From: Bacteroides luti
Lineage (GTDB): Bacteria > Bacteroidota > Bacteroidia > Bacteroidales > Bacteroidaceae
DNA length: 64,000 nt
Reading direction: 5' to 3'
Assembly (NCBI RefSeq): GCF_900128905.1
Contig: NZ_FQTV01000017.1
Span: 24,739-88,738, forward strand
Shown here one piece after another: positions 1 to 9,413 of this stretch. The number at the start of each line of letters is the position of its first letter. Within the stretch, counting starts at the first letter, position 1. A program made the position numbers and the translations under genes. The notes under the pieces are model-generated. The model worked only from the letters and a program-made list of their open reading frames with translations, was not told where the DNA came from and ran no database searches.

Positions 1-914
1 GATTGGCAAACCAAAAGGCTGCAGCAAATTTATATAATAGTTTTAATGTATTACCTCTTAAAAACAGAATTACCATGATGAACAAAAAAAGAACAAAGAA
101 TATCGGTAAAACAAAGTATGCGATATTCATTCCTCTAGCAGTCTTACTAATGTTGGTTAGCAACATTGAAGCTGTTGCGAGAGTAACAAGTAAATTAACA
201 AAAGATCTTGATGTTTCATTGACTAAAAATGAATCAGCTCCTGAGACCGCATCTTACGCACTAGCCCCAATTACGCAGGAAACTGACTCTGCAAAGCCTA
301 AAAAAAGCAATATTTACACCGCTGTAGAAGAAATGCCTAGATATCCTGGAGGCGAACAAGCTTTATTAAAATATATTGTAACTAATCTAAAATATCCTGT
401 TGAAGCACAAAAAGCAAAAGAAGAGGGAAAAGTATATATACGTTTTACCGTAAACGAAAATGGCTATGTTAAAGACCCAACTGTGCTGAGAAGTGTATCA
501 CCTTTATTAGATAATGAAGCCAAAAGAATAATCAGTACTATGCCAAAGTGGATTCCGGGAAAACAAAAAGGGAAAAATGTTAGCGTATATTATGTCATAC
601 CTATTCTATTCAAGTTAGACGGTTCTCCTGCCAATTTAAAGAGAAACACTTCTGAAAAGAATCAAGTTACGGTAATTGGCTATGGAGCTAAGTCTGATTC
701 TAACATCAAGACTTCACAAACAACGATAAACGAAATAAATAGTGCCAATCCTCCACTTTACATTTTGGATGGTAAGGAAATATCTGGTGCAGAAATGAAG
801 AAGTTAGACCCTAACAGCATTCAATCGATTAATGTTTTAAAAAATAAGGCTGCTACTGATATATACGGAGATAAAGGCGTAAATGGCGTTATTTTGATTA
901 CTCTAAAAGATTAG
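1..914 (+). CDS. BlaR1/M56-type protein, C-terminal part (cut by window edge)
   Basis: The reading frame is open to the left edge (codons start at base 3), so this is the 3' part of a longer gene. Seen: the linker LKNRITMMNKKRTK that follows the peptidase region in Bacteroidetes M56/BlaR1-like membrane proteins; a transmembrane helix at about residues 38-56 of the visible part; a TonB C-terminal domain (EEMPRYPGGEQALLKY to the PKWIPGKQKGKNVSVYYVIP block, about 108-205); then a receptor-plug-like module ending in PLYILDGKEI and DKGVNGVILITLK. In this family the N-terminal zinc peptidase domain senses signal and cleaves a BlaI-type repressor, usually encoded just upstream; both would lie outside the window. 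The TonB-like and plug-like tail suggests envelope contact. The function is inferred from the family architecture only. The tail is duplicated downstream at 973-1967. Confidence 0.75.
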   Translation, partial: LANQKAAANLYNSFNVLPLKNRITMMNKKRTKNIGKTKYAIFIPLAVLLMLVSNIEAVARVTSKLTKDLDVSLTKNESAPETASYALAPITQETDSAKPKKSNIYTAVEEMPRYPGGEQALLKYIVTNLKYPVEAQKAKEEGKVYIRFTVNENGYVKDPTVLRSVSPLLDNEAKRIISTMPKWIPGKQKGKNVSVYYVIPILFKLDGSPANLKRNTSEKNQVTVIGYGAKSDSNIKTSQTTINEINSANPPLYILDGKEISGAEMKKLDPNSIQSINVLKNKAATDIYGDKGVNGVILITLKD

Positions 915-970
915 TAAACAATAAAAAATGAACGGTTGATATTCTTTATTACAGCATACATCATTTATTA
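1..970 (+). repeat. Copy 1 of a ~1 kb tandem duplication
   Basis: Bases 1-8 and on (gattggcaaa...) match 973 and on at an offset of 972. The copy spans the M56 tail, its stop codon and a decayed start of the following TPR gene (ATG at 928, then ttgatattcttta). The ancestral order was M56 tail then TPR gene; copy 1 retains only about 45 bases of the TPR start before the junction near 970. Confidence 0.75.
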
Positions 971-972
971 GG

Positions 973-2030
973 ATTGGCAAATCAAAAGGCTGCAAAAAAT
1001 TTATATAACATTTTTAATGTATTACCTCTAAAAAAACAGAATAACCTTGATGAACAAAAAAAGAACAAGAAACATCGGTAAAACAAAATATGCAATATTT
1101 ATTCATCTTGCAGCCTTGCTAATGCTGGTAAGCAACTTTGAAGCCGTTGCCAAAGTAACAAGTAAATCAACAAAAGGAGTTAATGTATCATTGACTAGAA
1201 ATGAATTAACTCCTGAGGTTGCAATTTATACACCAGCCCCAATAACACATGAAACCGACTCTGCAAATCCTAAAAAAAGCAATGTTTTCACTGCAGTAGA
1301 AGAAATGCCTAAATATCCCGGTGGCGATCAAGAATTATTAAAATATCTTGCTGCTAATTTAAAGTATCCTATTGAAGCACAACAAAATAAAATAGAAGGG
1401 AAAGTCTATATTCGCTTTATCGTAACAGAAGATGGAGATATTGATAAAGCCACAGTCATGAAATCATTAAATAAAGAGTGTGACGAAGAAGCTCTTCGGG
1501 TTATTAAAGGTATGCCAAAATGGGAACCAGGAAAACAAAACGGAGTAAACGCATCGGTTTATTACGTTATTCCATTTCACTTCTCACTTAATAAGAACAA
1601 AACTATAACAACAGAAAACACTTTAGCAAAAAATGGTGCACCTGAAGAACCTTATCCTTATACAACCGTACAAGAAAAGCCTCGTTTTCCCGGAGGAGAA
1701 TATGCTTTGATGCAGCTTATTTTTAAAAATCTAAAATATCCAATTATATCCAGGGAAAATGGAGTAAAAGGAAAAGTTTATGTTCGTTTTACTATCACAG
1801 AAGATGGAACTGTAAAGAATCCTAAAATTATACGTCCTCTTGATGATTTTTGCAACCAAGAAGTTATCCGAATAATAAGAATTATACCCAAATGGATTCC
1901 AGGCAAGCAAAATGGCGTTAATGTTCCAGTCTACATTGATCTTCCAATAACATTCGAGATAAATTAAAGAATAAACAATATGAAAAATCAAAGGTTGATA
2001 TTCTTTCTTATAGCATACAGCATTTATATA
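973..2030 (+). repeat. Copy 2 of a ~1 kb tandem duplication
   Basis: Starts again with the M56 tail sequence. Relative to copy 1 it has one extra A in the A-run near 1030, which throws the peptidase reading frame into a stop and frees a new ORF at 1050. It ends in the intact start of the TPR gene at 1980, the segment that survives in copy 1 only as a scar at 928-970. The 3' half of the coding part has diverged: copy 1 has a plug-like module where copy 2 has a second TonB domain. Confidence 0.7.
1050..1967 (+). CDS. Stand-alone protein with two TonB C-terminal domains
   Basis: The ORF also has a TTG at 1047, but ATG 1050 gives the natural N-terminus MNKKRTRNIG. Seen: basic N-terminus, one hydrophobic helix (about residues 14-34), then two TonB_C-like domains. 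The first is about 85-185 (EEMPKYPGGDQELLKY to PKWEPGKQNGV); the second about 210-305 (EKPRFPGGEYALMQL to PKWIPGKQNGV). Known: TonB_C domains bind the TonB box of outer-membrane receptors. There is no peptidase domain, so the protein is an inner-membrane-anchored periplasmic double TonB domain produced by duplication of the M56 gene tail. Whether it works with ExbBD cannot be seen. It is 12 bases upstream of the TPR gene and probably cotranscribed. Confidence 0.7.
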   Translation: MNKKRTRNIGKTKYAIFIHLAALLMLVSNFEAVAKVTSKSTKGVNVSLTRNELTPEVAIYTPAPITHETDSANPKKSNVFTAVEEMPKYPGGDQELLKYLAANLKYPIEAQQNKIEGKVYIRFIVTEDGDIDKATVMKSLNKECDEEALRVIKGMPKWEPGKQNGVNASVYYVIPFHFSLNKNKTITTENTLAKNGAPEEPYPYTTVQEKPRFPGGEYALMQLIFKNLKYPIISRENGVKGKVYVRFTITEDGTVKNPKIIRPLDDFCNQEVIRIIRIIPKWIPGKQNGVNVPVYIDLPITFEIN

Positions 2031-3170
2031 TTCAATGCTAGCGCACAAAAGGTTTCAATACAGCAAGCTATACAACAATCTAATTATCCGTTGGCTATAC
2101 AACTGATTGATAAAGAAAAGCCAACCTTTGATTTAGAGATGCAAAAAGTTACGTGCCTGAAAATGATGAATAACTTTTCGAGCGCAATACCTTTGCTTGA
2201 AAGTATATCTTCCAGATATTCTCCCAATGTATATTGCTTAAGAGAACTGGCCGATTGTTATCAACAGATTGAAGATTATAAAAAATCAGAAAATTGTCTT
2301 CAAAGCGCATTAAGTCTATCTCCTGATAATTCTGTATTACTACGTTTATTGGGAGAAAATTACGATCAGGAAGGGAAAAAAGATTCTGCCATTGTTTATT
2401 ATAAAAAGACGATTGAAAAGAATCCGGCAGATTTTGTGACCGCTCAAAAGCTGGCAAAACTATATCTGAAAAAAGATCAGTTGGAAGATGTTATCAGTTT
2501 AACGAATCAATATCTTAAACAAGATTCACTCAATGTTCAAATGAATAAGCTTAGTGGGGCTGCTTATTGTCTTTCGCACAGATATTCAAAAGCCATTGAG
2601 CAATTACAGAAAATCGAAGCAGCAGACAGCACTTACGACACAAATTATTTCCTGGGAATGAGTCATTATGGAAATAATAATTATTTCAATGCCATTAAAT
2701 ACCTCAAGAAGGTATATCAAAAAGATAGTACCAGCCTCAGCAACATTTACTATCTGGGGAATGCTTATGGGGAATGTTTCAATTCTCCTAAAGCAATAGA
2801 GTACTTAAACAAAGGTATTTGCATTGCCCAGAAGGTAGACTCCGTACTTTATAACTTTTATATGACTCTTTCAACAGCCTATCATACTGAGAAAAAATAT
2901 AAAGAAGAGATAACTGCTTTATCAGAGGCTTACAAGCGCATGCCCACTCATTCACTTTTACTCTACAAGATTGGCTCAATATATGATATTGCACTGAAAG
3001 ACGAGCAGAACACGAAATATTATCTGGAATTATTTATCAGTAAGATTCAGCAAGGAGTAAAAGACAAATACGAGAAAACAGGGAAAGACGTTGATCAGAT
3101 GTATCTCTTATCTGCAAAAAGAAGGCTGGATGAACTCAAAGAAAAGAAACTAGCCCAAAAGAATAAATAA
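1980..3170 (+). CDS. Secreted TPR-repeat protein
   Basis: 396 residues. An N-terminal signal peptide with a hydrophobic core ends near residue 22 (NASA/QK). The rest is helical tetratricopeptide repeats: clear units include YKKSENCLQSALSLSPDN (about 91-108), KDSAIVYYKKTIEKNPADF, YFNAIKYLKKVYQKD and YKEEITALSEAYKRMP near the C-terminus. TPRs are protein-binding scaffolds; no enzymatic motif is seen. It follows the double-TonB gene by 12 bases and its start was copied into the duplication scar at 928-970, so the pairing with the M56/TonB gene is old. It probably assists the membrane sensor, but this is inference. The exact function is unknown. Confidence 0.7.
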   Translation: MKNQRLIFFLIAYSIYIFNASAQKVSIQQAIQQSNYPLAIQLIDKEKPTFDLEMQKVTCLKMMNNFSSAIPLLESISSRYSPNVYCLRELADCYQQIEDYKKSENCLQSALSLSPDNSVLLRLLGENYDQEGKKDSAIVYYKKTIEKNPADFVTAQKLAKLYLKKDQLEDVISLTNQYLKQDSLNVQMNKLSGAAYCLSHRYSKAIEQLQKIEAADSTYDTNYFLGMSHYGNNNYFNAIKYLKKVYQKDSTSLSNIYYLGNAYGECFNSPKAIEYLNKGICIAQKVDSVLYNFYMTLSTAYHTEKKYKEEITALSEAYKRMPTHSLLLYKIGSIYDIALKDEQNTKYYLELFISKIQQGVKDKYEKTGKDVDQMYLLSAKRRLDELKEKKLAQKNK

Positions 3171-3215
3171 AGCTTCAAAGGCAATTCGTATTTAATTCAC
3201 TGTTGAAATATCACC

Positions 3216-3307
3216 TACACCCAGGTGGAGATGTTCCTTACATCCGGGTGTACCAACATCTTACACCCGGATGGACAGCCTTGCTACACCTGGATGGAGC
3301 CACCATT
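3216..3307 (+). repeat. Array of four 23-bp units with palindromic core
   Basis: Four head-to-tail units at 3216-3238, 3239-3261, 3262-3284 and 3285-3307, each opening with the core TACAYCYRGRTG and followed by an unconserved 11 bases. The cores of units 2 and 3 (CATCCGGGTG and CACCCGGATG) are exact reverse complements, and unit 1 is nearly that of unit 4, so the array can fold on itself. It lies between the TPR gene and the receptor at 3407. Compare the arrays at 13509 and 37681. Confidence 0.8.
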
Positions 3308-3406
3308 TACTCAATAAATGTTAACTAAACAAAATAAAATAAATTTATAAATATTAGGCGTGATTTTTATTCACGAATATACGTCTAATGCCAAAAAACA
3401 CATAAT

Positions 3407-5875
3407 ATGAAAAAAAACTTATTAACTCTACTACTACTTTTATTGTGTATCGCAGCAAAGGCACAATCAGAAAAACCTGTATTATTTACAGTAAAAGGAG
3501 TATTGCTGGATTCTATTTCAAAAACCGGTGAGCCATACTCTACCATACGGATTTTTAAAAAGACAGCACCAAATAAACCAATAAAAGTCCTCACAACCGA
3601 CCTTAATGGAAAATTCACACAAAAAATATCCGAAGAAGGTAATCTGGTTATATCATTTACTTCCGTAGGAAAGAGTGTTGTATATAAAGAGTTTTCAGTA
3701 CAGCCTAATTCAACAACTATAGACCTTGGTGTTATCTACACAAAGGAAAATGCAAAAGAATTAAAAGGTGTTGAAGTCGTTGCGCAAAAGCCCTTAGTAA
3801 AAACAGAAATAGATAAACTTGCTTATAACATCGAAGATGACCCGGATTCAAAAACAAGCAGCACATTGGAAATGTTACGAAAAGTACCTTTGGTTACAGT
3901 AGATGGCGAAGATAAAATACAGGTTAATGGTAGCAGTAAGTTTAAAGTATATGTAAACGGTAAGCCAAACAATATGATAAGCAATAACCCCACTGAGGTT
4001 TTAAAAAGCATGCCGGCAAGCTCTATTAAATCAATAGAAGTTATAACTAATCCAGGAGCTAAATATGATGCCGAAGGAGTAGCAGGAATATTAAATATAG
4101 TTACTTTCGGTAAAGGAATGCAAGGATACACCACTACATTCAATGCAGGTGCAAGTACAACCGGGAGAAATGCCGGGATCTATTCTACTGTACAATCGGG
4201 TAAATTCACTGTTACAGGAAACTACTATTATAACTATTATAAATCTGCCGGTGATGTGGACACATATAGTAAACGTGAAGATATTACTTCTACAACTAAT
4301 AAATATCTGACCAATAAATCAGTTTCCGATTATAAAGGGAATTACAACTCCGGAAATATTGAAGCTAGTTATGAAATTGATTCATTACGATTAATCACAT
4401 TCTCTGGTAGTTTATACGGAGGAAACAGCAAAAATAATTCAACCGGAAATACAGAAATGGAAGATGCTAATCTTAATTCAATGTACAGCTACAACACTAT
4501 AAATTCGGGTAAAGACAACTATATGAGCATTGATGCCAGTCTTGATTATCAACGAACATTCAAAAAGAAAGACGAACTGCTTATTCTATCATACAAACTT
4601 AATGGTTCTCCACAAAAATCTGATGCATATACATATTATAAAGACATTCTAAACTACCCATCTCAGTTATATGATATGCACACAAAAGGAGATCCCAGTA
4701 CAACAGAACATACTTTCCAATGCGATTACACTTATCCTATTACCAAAGAGCAAACTCTTGAATTGGGAGCCAAATACATAATTCGTAATAGTGATAGTGA
4801 TAATAAATATTACACTACAAATTCGGGAAGCGAAGACTTTAAAGAAAATAAAGATAAAAGTAGTAAATACAGTCACCTTCAGGATATTTTAGCTGCTTAT
4901 GCCGGATATAGTTTGAAACATAAGAGTTTTGGATTCAAAACAGGCTTGCGTTATGAATATACTATGATGGACGTTAAATACTATAGCGCTAAAGGAGAAG
5001 ATTTCAATAAACGCTTCAGCGATTTGGTTCCATCGGCTAATATCTCGTACCAGATTGCTCCTACCCAAACATTAAAGGCTTCTTATAATATGAGAATCAG
5101 CCGACCAGGTATTTGGTATCTGAATCCTTTTATTAATGATGCCGATCCTAAAAATATCAGTTATGGTAATTCAAAACTGGATAGTGAAAAAAGCCATTCA
5201 TTTGGATTGAACTATAGCAGTTTCTCTCAGAAGTTCAATATTAACCTTTCTTTGGGACATACATTTGTTAATAACAGCATAGAATCGTATTCTTTCATTA
5301 AGGACGGTATTGTTAATAACACGTTTGATAATATTGGTAAATGGTCATCAACACGTTTATCATCTTATATAAACTGGAATATGACTCCTAAAACCAGAAT
5401 ATTCATGAATGGAAGTACAAGTTATGACGACTTTAAGAGTGATAAAATGGATCAATCTAACAATGGATTCAATTACTACATCGGCGGTGGAATTCAACAA
5501 AACTTGCCATACGACCTGAGATTAAGCTTAAATGGAGGAGGCAGCGGATCTTCCATCGGACTTCAAGGAAAGAGATCAGGATATAAATATTATGGAATAA
5601 GCCTGAATAAGTTAATGCTTAATAAGAGACTGACAATCTCGGTATATGCTCGTAATTTGTTTAACAAGAACCTTACATTCACTTCTACTACAGAAACTCC
5701 AAGTTTCCGCTATTACAGCGAGACTACTTATCCGATGCGCAGTTTTGGAATTAATATCAGCTATAGAATCGGAGAACTTTCTGCAGCTGTGAAGAAAACC
5801 GCAAAATCAATTCAGAACGATGATGTTAAGGGTGGAGGTAGCAATACCGGAGGAGGAGCTCCTTCAGGAAACTAA
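3407..5875 (+). CDS. Outer-membrane beta-barrel receptor (TonB-dependent receptor-like)
   Basis: 822 residues, signal peptide ending near residue 20 (AKAQ/SE). The N-terminal part (about 26-105) resembles a carboxypeptidase-regulatory-like fold; then comes a plug-like domain with GVEVVAQKPLVKTEID, VNGKPNNMISNNP and IKSIEVITNPGAKYDAEGVAGILNIV (about 125-235), and a long aromatic-rich barrel of the OMP_b-brl_3 type. The C-terminal tail after the last strand is Gly/Ser-rich (GGGSNTGGGAPSGN). Such proteins sit in the outer membrane; substrate is unknown and there is no SusD partner beside it. The leader contains acgtctaa at 3381-3388, like the -10 box of the two paralogues at 29416 and 31950, but without a matching -35. 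Confidence 0.75.
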   Translation: MKKNLLTLLLLLLCIAAKAQSEKPVLFTVKGVLLDSISKTGEPYSTIRIFKKTAPNKPIKVLTTDLNGKFTQKISEEGNLVISFTSVGKSVVYKEFSVQPNSTTIDLGVIYTKENAKELKGVEVVAQKPLVKTEIDKLAYNIEDDPDSKTSSTLEMLRKVPLVTVDGEDKIQVNGSSKFKVYVNGKPNNMISNNPTEVLKSMPASSIKSIEVITNPGAKYDAEGVAGILNIVTFGKGMQGYTTTFNAGASTTGRNAGIYSTVQSGKFTVTGNYYYNYYKSAGDVDTYSKREDITSTTNKYLTNKSVSDYKGNYNSGNIEASYEIDSLRLITFSGSLYGGNSKNNSTGNTEMEDANLNSMYSYNTINSGKDNYMSIDASLDYQRTFKKKDELLILSYKLNGSPQKSDAYTYYKDILNYPSQLYDMHTKGDPSTTEHTFQCDYTYPITKEQTLELGAKYIIRNSDSDNKYYTTNSGSEDFKENKDKSSKYSHLQDILAAYAGYSLKHKSFGFKTGLRYEYTMMDVKYYSAKGEDFNKRFSDLVPSANISYQIAPTQTLKASYNMRISRPGIWYLNPFINDADPKNISYGNSKLDSEKSHSFGLNYSSFSQKFNINLSLGHTFVNNSIESYSFIKDGIVNNTFDNIGKWSSTRLSSYINWNMTPKTRIFMNGSTSYDDFKSDKMDQSNNGFNYYIGGGIQQNLPYDLRLSLNGGGSGSSIGLQGKRSGYKYYGISLNKLMLNKRLTISVYARNLFNKNLTFTSTTETPSFRYYSETTYPMRSFGINISYRIGELSAAVKKTAKSIQNDDVKGGGSNTGGGAPSGN

Positions 5876-6481
5876 AAACCAGTAATGTAATGAGATTGTC
5901 TAAAAAGTCAAAATACCCCCTTGTAGAATTGGATATTTGATTTCAGTCTCCATTAGAGATACGAATAAATGATATGCCCTCAAAAAGTTTTTTGTTTAAT
6001 TTTTGGGGTGCATATCATACTTTTTGAACACCCTCTTTATATGCGCGGAATTTTTCTTCTTTTTTCTGTATATATACGGGGTGAAATAAAAAAGCCCGCA
6101 GCTTATAATCAACTAATTAGCTCAAAAAGTAAAACGGATTGTCAGAAAACTTCCTTTATAGTTTCTCTGAGAAATAGAAAGATCGAGTTAAAAAGTGTTT
6201 CATGGCTGATTTTAAATACTATATAGAGGGATAAAAAAGAACTAAATTTCGATCGTATTTATATAACATTACAAATAAAATCAATAAAGCGCTTTCACGG
6301 ATTGGAAAAAGCTATTTATAAAGTTAATCTATCAGAAGTATCTATTTAATATACAACAATTTATAAGAATAAACTCTTTGTGTAAAATATTAAAACCGTA
6401 ATCAAGAATAGATTACATAAAAAACCAAGCAATACTATAATAAATCTCTATGTCTTTGTAGCTTTTCATACTTAGAAAAAA
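5876..6481. other. Intergenic region with possible insertion-element debris
   Basis: About 600 bases between the receptor and the mrp terminator. No convincing gene: the 85-codon plus-strand ORF at 5969-6226 has no domain and an odd composition. The segment tgagattgtctaaaaagtc (5890-5908) resembles terminal repeats of insertion elements, and GTTTCTCTGAGAA (6161-6173) recurs at 57983-57995. It may be a decayed insertion sequence or MITE. Confidence 0.3.
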
Positions 6482-6506
6482 GGGCTGTAACGCGATGTTA
6501 CAGCCC
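6482..6506 (-). terminator. Rho-independent terminator after mrp
   Basis: Perfect 10-bp stem GGGCTGTAAC / GTTACAGCCC with a 5-base loop; on the minus strand it is followed by a T-run (A-run at 6476-6481 on the plus strand). It lies 24 bases beyond the mrp stop. Confidence 0.85.
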
Positions 6507-6529
6507 TTTCGTCTATTTATGCAGACAAA

Positions 6530-7648
6530 TTACTTATGCATTTCAACAATCTTGGTCGGAGCTAATTTCTCATTACGTATATTTACCTGACTCACTACAT
6601 TTTCTGCCAGTGCAAGAAATGCCTGACCAGTAATTGATTCTTCATTCAGTGCAACAGGAACGCCACTATCTCCGCCTTCACAAATGCTTTGGACGATTGG
6701 AATCTGTCCAAGAAGAGGAAGATTCATCTCTTCAGATAGTAGTTTGGCACCTTCTTTACCGAAAATATAATATTTATTCTCAGGTAACTCAGCAGGAGTA
6801 AACCACGACATGTTTTCTACCAATCCCAGGATAGGAACATTTACCTTATCATTGGTAAACATATCAATACCTTTACGGGCATCAGCCAATGCTACAGCCT
6901 GAGGAGTGCTCACTACAATTGCTCCGGTTAAAGCAACAGTTTGAACAATAGTCAAGTGAATATCACTGGTCCCCGGAGGAAGGTCGATAAGGAAATAATC
7001 CAGTTCACCCCAGTTAGCATCTGCTATTAATTGCTTCAGCGCATTACTTGCCATACCTCCACGCCACACTGTAGCCTGATCGGGATTAACAAAGAAGCCG
7101 ATAGATAATAGTTTTACGCCATACTTTTCTACAGGTATAATTAGATCTCTTCCTTCCACTCTCTCAAGGAAAGGACGGGCATCTTCTACCTGAAACATCT
7201 TTGGCATTGAAGGACCAAAAATATCGGCATCCAGCAAGCCTACTTTATAACCAAGTTTTGCCAAGGCAACAGCAAGGTTTGCAGATACAGTAGATTTACC
7301 TACTCCCCCTTTTCCGGAAGAAATAGCTATCACATTCTTTACATCAGGTAAAAGCTTTGCCACCTCAGGGCGAGGTTTCTGAACTGCTACCACACTAATG
7401 TTACCAACAATTTCCACGTCCTTACTCACATAAGTAAGAATTGCAGCCTCAGCAGATTTCACTAACGATTTAATAAACGGATCAGTAGGTTTCTCAAAAA
7501 TCAAAGAGAAAGAAACCTTCATACCTTCAATGCGGATATCGTCATCCACCATTCCGGAAGAAACAATGTCCTTGCCTGTTCCGGGGTAACGCACATTACT
7601 TAGCGCGTCGAGTATAAGTTTAGGATAAAGTGTCATTTTATTATTCAT
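6530..7648 (-). CDS. mrp: Mrp/ApbC-type iron-sulfur cluster carrier ATPase
   Basis: 372 residues. An N-terminal MIP18/DUF59 domain (about 5-90) is followed by a P-loop ATPase with the deviant Walker [11 protein letters not shown] at 111-120 and DLPPGTSD near 222-229. Family role: ATP-dependent carrying or loading of Fe-S clusters in the cytosol. The C-terminal CxxC that ligates the cluster in E. coli ApbC is absent: after VENMSW comes [15 protein letters not shown] with no cysteine. The first ATG overlaps the trmB stop by 8 bases; a second in-frame ATG four codons later (MTLYPKL) is an equally likely start. Third gene of MBL hydrolase-trmB-mrp. Confidence 0.9.
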   Translation of the reverse strand: MNNKMTLYPKLILDALSNVRYPGTGKDIVSSGMVDDDIRIEGMKVSFSLIFEKPTDPFIKSLVKSAEAAILTYVSKDVEIVGNISVVAVQKPRPEVAKLLPDVKNVIAISSGKGGVGKSTVSANLAVALAKLGYKVGLLDADIFGPSMPKMFQVEDARPFLERVEGRDLIIPVEKYGVKLLSIGFFVNPDQATVWRGGMASNALKQLIADANWGELDYFLIDLPPGTSDIHLTIVQTVALTGAIVVSTPQAVALADARKGIDMFTNDKVNVPILGLVENMSWFTPAELPENKYYIFGKEGAKLLSEEMNLPLLGQIPIVQSICEGGDSGVPVALNEESITGQAFLALAENVVSQVNIRNEKLAPTKIVEMHK

Positions 7649-8429
7649 TTTCTAATTGTTCATCTTCAAAAGCTAACGTTGTCTTTTTACCGCTTCGTTT
7701 ACTACGATTGTAGCTACGATAGGTATCAAGTTCAATTTCTTGTTCAGGTTCTTTTAAAGCACCTTCCTGAGGAAGGGTAAACTTAAGATATTTTATATTC
7801 AATCCTCTGTCCAGCCATTGTTGCTCATAATATGTCTGAATTCCTAGAATATCATCTACCAAACCAGAATGGTATAAATCTTCAGTAACAAACAACACCG
7901 GGAATTTATTTTCCTGAACCATGTAGTTTGTATAGGTAAACATGAAGTTACTGTCTGTCTTCAGATGGATAATTCCATCAGGAACCAGGAATTTGCGGTA
8001 ACGGTCCATGAAGTAAGTTGAAGTTAGTCGTTTGGTTGCTTTCTTCATTTGAGGATCAGAGAAAGTAAGCCAGATTTCGCTCACTTCACCTTCCGCAAAG
8101 AAGCGATCGATAATTTCAATATTCGTACGCAGGAAAGCTACATTATTAAGTCCTTCTTTCAGAGAATCTGAAGCACCACTCCACATTCGCGAACCTTTAA
8201 TGTCCACGCCAATAAAGTTTTTATCAGGAAACATGCGCCCAAGTCCAACTGTATATTCTCCTCGTCCACAGCCTAGTTCGAGTACAATAGGATTATCATT
8301 CTTAAAAAATTCCTTTCCCCACTTTCCTTGCATTTCAAAAGGAACATTATCAACAACCGAATACGGATATTCGAATACATGCGGATAGCTCCGCATATCA
8401 GCAAATTTCTGTAATTTATTTTTTCCCAT
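7641..8429 (-). CDS. trmB: tRNA (guanine-N7-)-methyltransferase
   Basis: 262 residues. Methylates G46 of the tRNA variable loop using S-adenosylmethionine. Seen: SAM-binding motif [16 protein letters not shown] (about 49-64), the acidic [10 protein letters not shown] strand, and the family block [16 protein letters not shown], where the usual FPDPWPKKRH appears in a Bacteroidetes form. C-terminal basic tail ([10 protein letters not shown]). It starts 9 bases after the MBL gene and overlaps mrp by 8, so all three are likely one transcript. Confidence 0.93.
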   Translation of the reverse strand: MGKNKLQKFADMRSYPHVFEYPYSVVDNVPFEMQGKWGKEFFKNDNPIVLELGCGRGEYTVGLGRMFPDKNFIGVDIKGSRMWSGASDSLKEGLNNVAFLRTNIEIIDRFFAEGEVSEIWLTFSDPQMKKATKRLTSTYFMDRYRKFLVPDGIIHLKTDSNFMFTYTNYMVQENKFPVLFVTEDLYHSGLVDDILGIQTYYEQQWLDRGLNIKYLKFTLPQEGALKEPEQEIELDTYRSYNRSKRSGKKTTLAFEDEQLENE

Positions 8430-8438
8430 TCAATCTTT

Positions 8439-9248
8439 TTATTTTATTTCTTCCACCCATCCGGTATAGTTATAGAACACACGTGTGCTAAATCCCTGAT
8501 GGAAACGTGCATAGTTATCTATTCCCGTACAATGACAAACGCCCAGACGTTTAGGCAACTTCCTTCCCAGATAAGTACTTATCAGATCAAGCTTATCATC
8601 TCCGGCATTACGTACATGGAAACCTCCGATCAGCGCATTCAACGTGTGCTCAGGAAAAGCTTCCAGTGCCGAGCGAATAATATTAGTAATTCCTCTATGT
8701 GAGCAAGAGCTAAGTACCGAAATAGTTTTTGAATCCGATAAGATCAATGCCAATTCATCTTCAAAAGTATCGGGTACAATATTACCATCTTTCACAGTAA
8801 AGAAGTGCTCAAAATGAGTATCACCCTTTTCAACTATTTTAATCTGGGGAAGAACAGTTACTCCTGGTACTATTTCTGTTAAACTATCTACCAGCCATAA
8901 CCGGTTTTCATCTACTTGCCCGGCACTTACAAAACCATTTTCGCGAGCATCTTTATATTTTTTCTGCAAAGCTTCCTTCTTGCAAACAACCTTAGCATGC
9001 GGATTGAGTTCAAGAAACTGCTTTACTCCACCTGTATGATCGCTATGACCATGAGAGAGAACCAGATAGTCTACTTTCTTTAAATCAATGCCCAGTATCT
9101 CTGCATTTCTGATAAACAAATCAGAAGCTCCTGTGTCAAACAGTATCACCTTATCTTCGACAGCAATCAAAAGAGATAGTCCATGCTCTGCCTGCAATCC
9201 CCGATCGTAAACAACATTATCAACAAGAGTCGTTATTTTAAAGCTCAT
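8439..9248 (-). CDS. MBL-fold metallohydrolase
   Basis: 269 residues. Metallo-beta-lactamase fold with the metal-binding motif HGHSDH at 66-71, LFDTGAS just before it, and later histidines in SSCSHRGI and GGFHV. This layout fits the group annotated as 7,8-dihydropterin-6-yl-methyl-4-(beta-D-ribofuranosyl)aminobenzene 5'-phosphate synthase-like hydrolases; the substrate cannot be told from sequence. First gene of the run with trmB and mrp. Confidence 0.8.
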   Translation of the reverse strand: MSFKITTLVDNVVYDRGLQAEHGLSLLIAVEDKVILFDTGASDLFIRNAEILGIDLKKVDYLVLSHGHSDHTGGVKQFLELNPHAKVVCKKEALQKKYKDARENGFVSAGQVDENRLWLVDSLTEIVPGVTVLPQIKIVEKGDTHFEHFFTVKDGNIVPDTFEDELALILSDSKTISVLSSCSHRGITNIIRSALEAFPEHTLNALIGGFHVRNAGDDKLDLISTYLGRKLPKRLGVCHCTGIDNYARFHQGFSTRVFYNYTGWVEEIK

Positions 9249-9413
9249 AATAACATCCGGATTAAATTAATTCAGGCATTTGCCTTTAAATGAAAAAGGA
9301 GTATATTATCTCATAGTAAACTGACTATTTTGATAACACACCCCTTCTGCATTAATTATAACAAATATTTTGCAATATACTTCTGTCTTTCAGAACGTTA
9401 CTTTTATGGAATA

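Noticed and set aside
3216..3307. CRISPR array
   Set aside because: Units are only 23 bp with an 11-base variable part and no separate spacers of normal length; no cas genes in the window. The same applies at 13509 and 37681.
5969..6226. 85-codon plus-strand ORF
   Set aside because: No recognisable domain, promoter or ribosome site; it lies in a region that looks like element debris.
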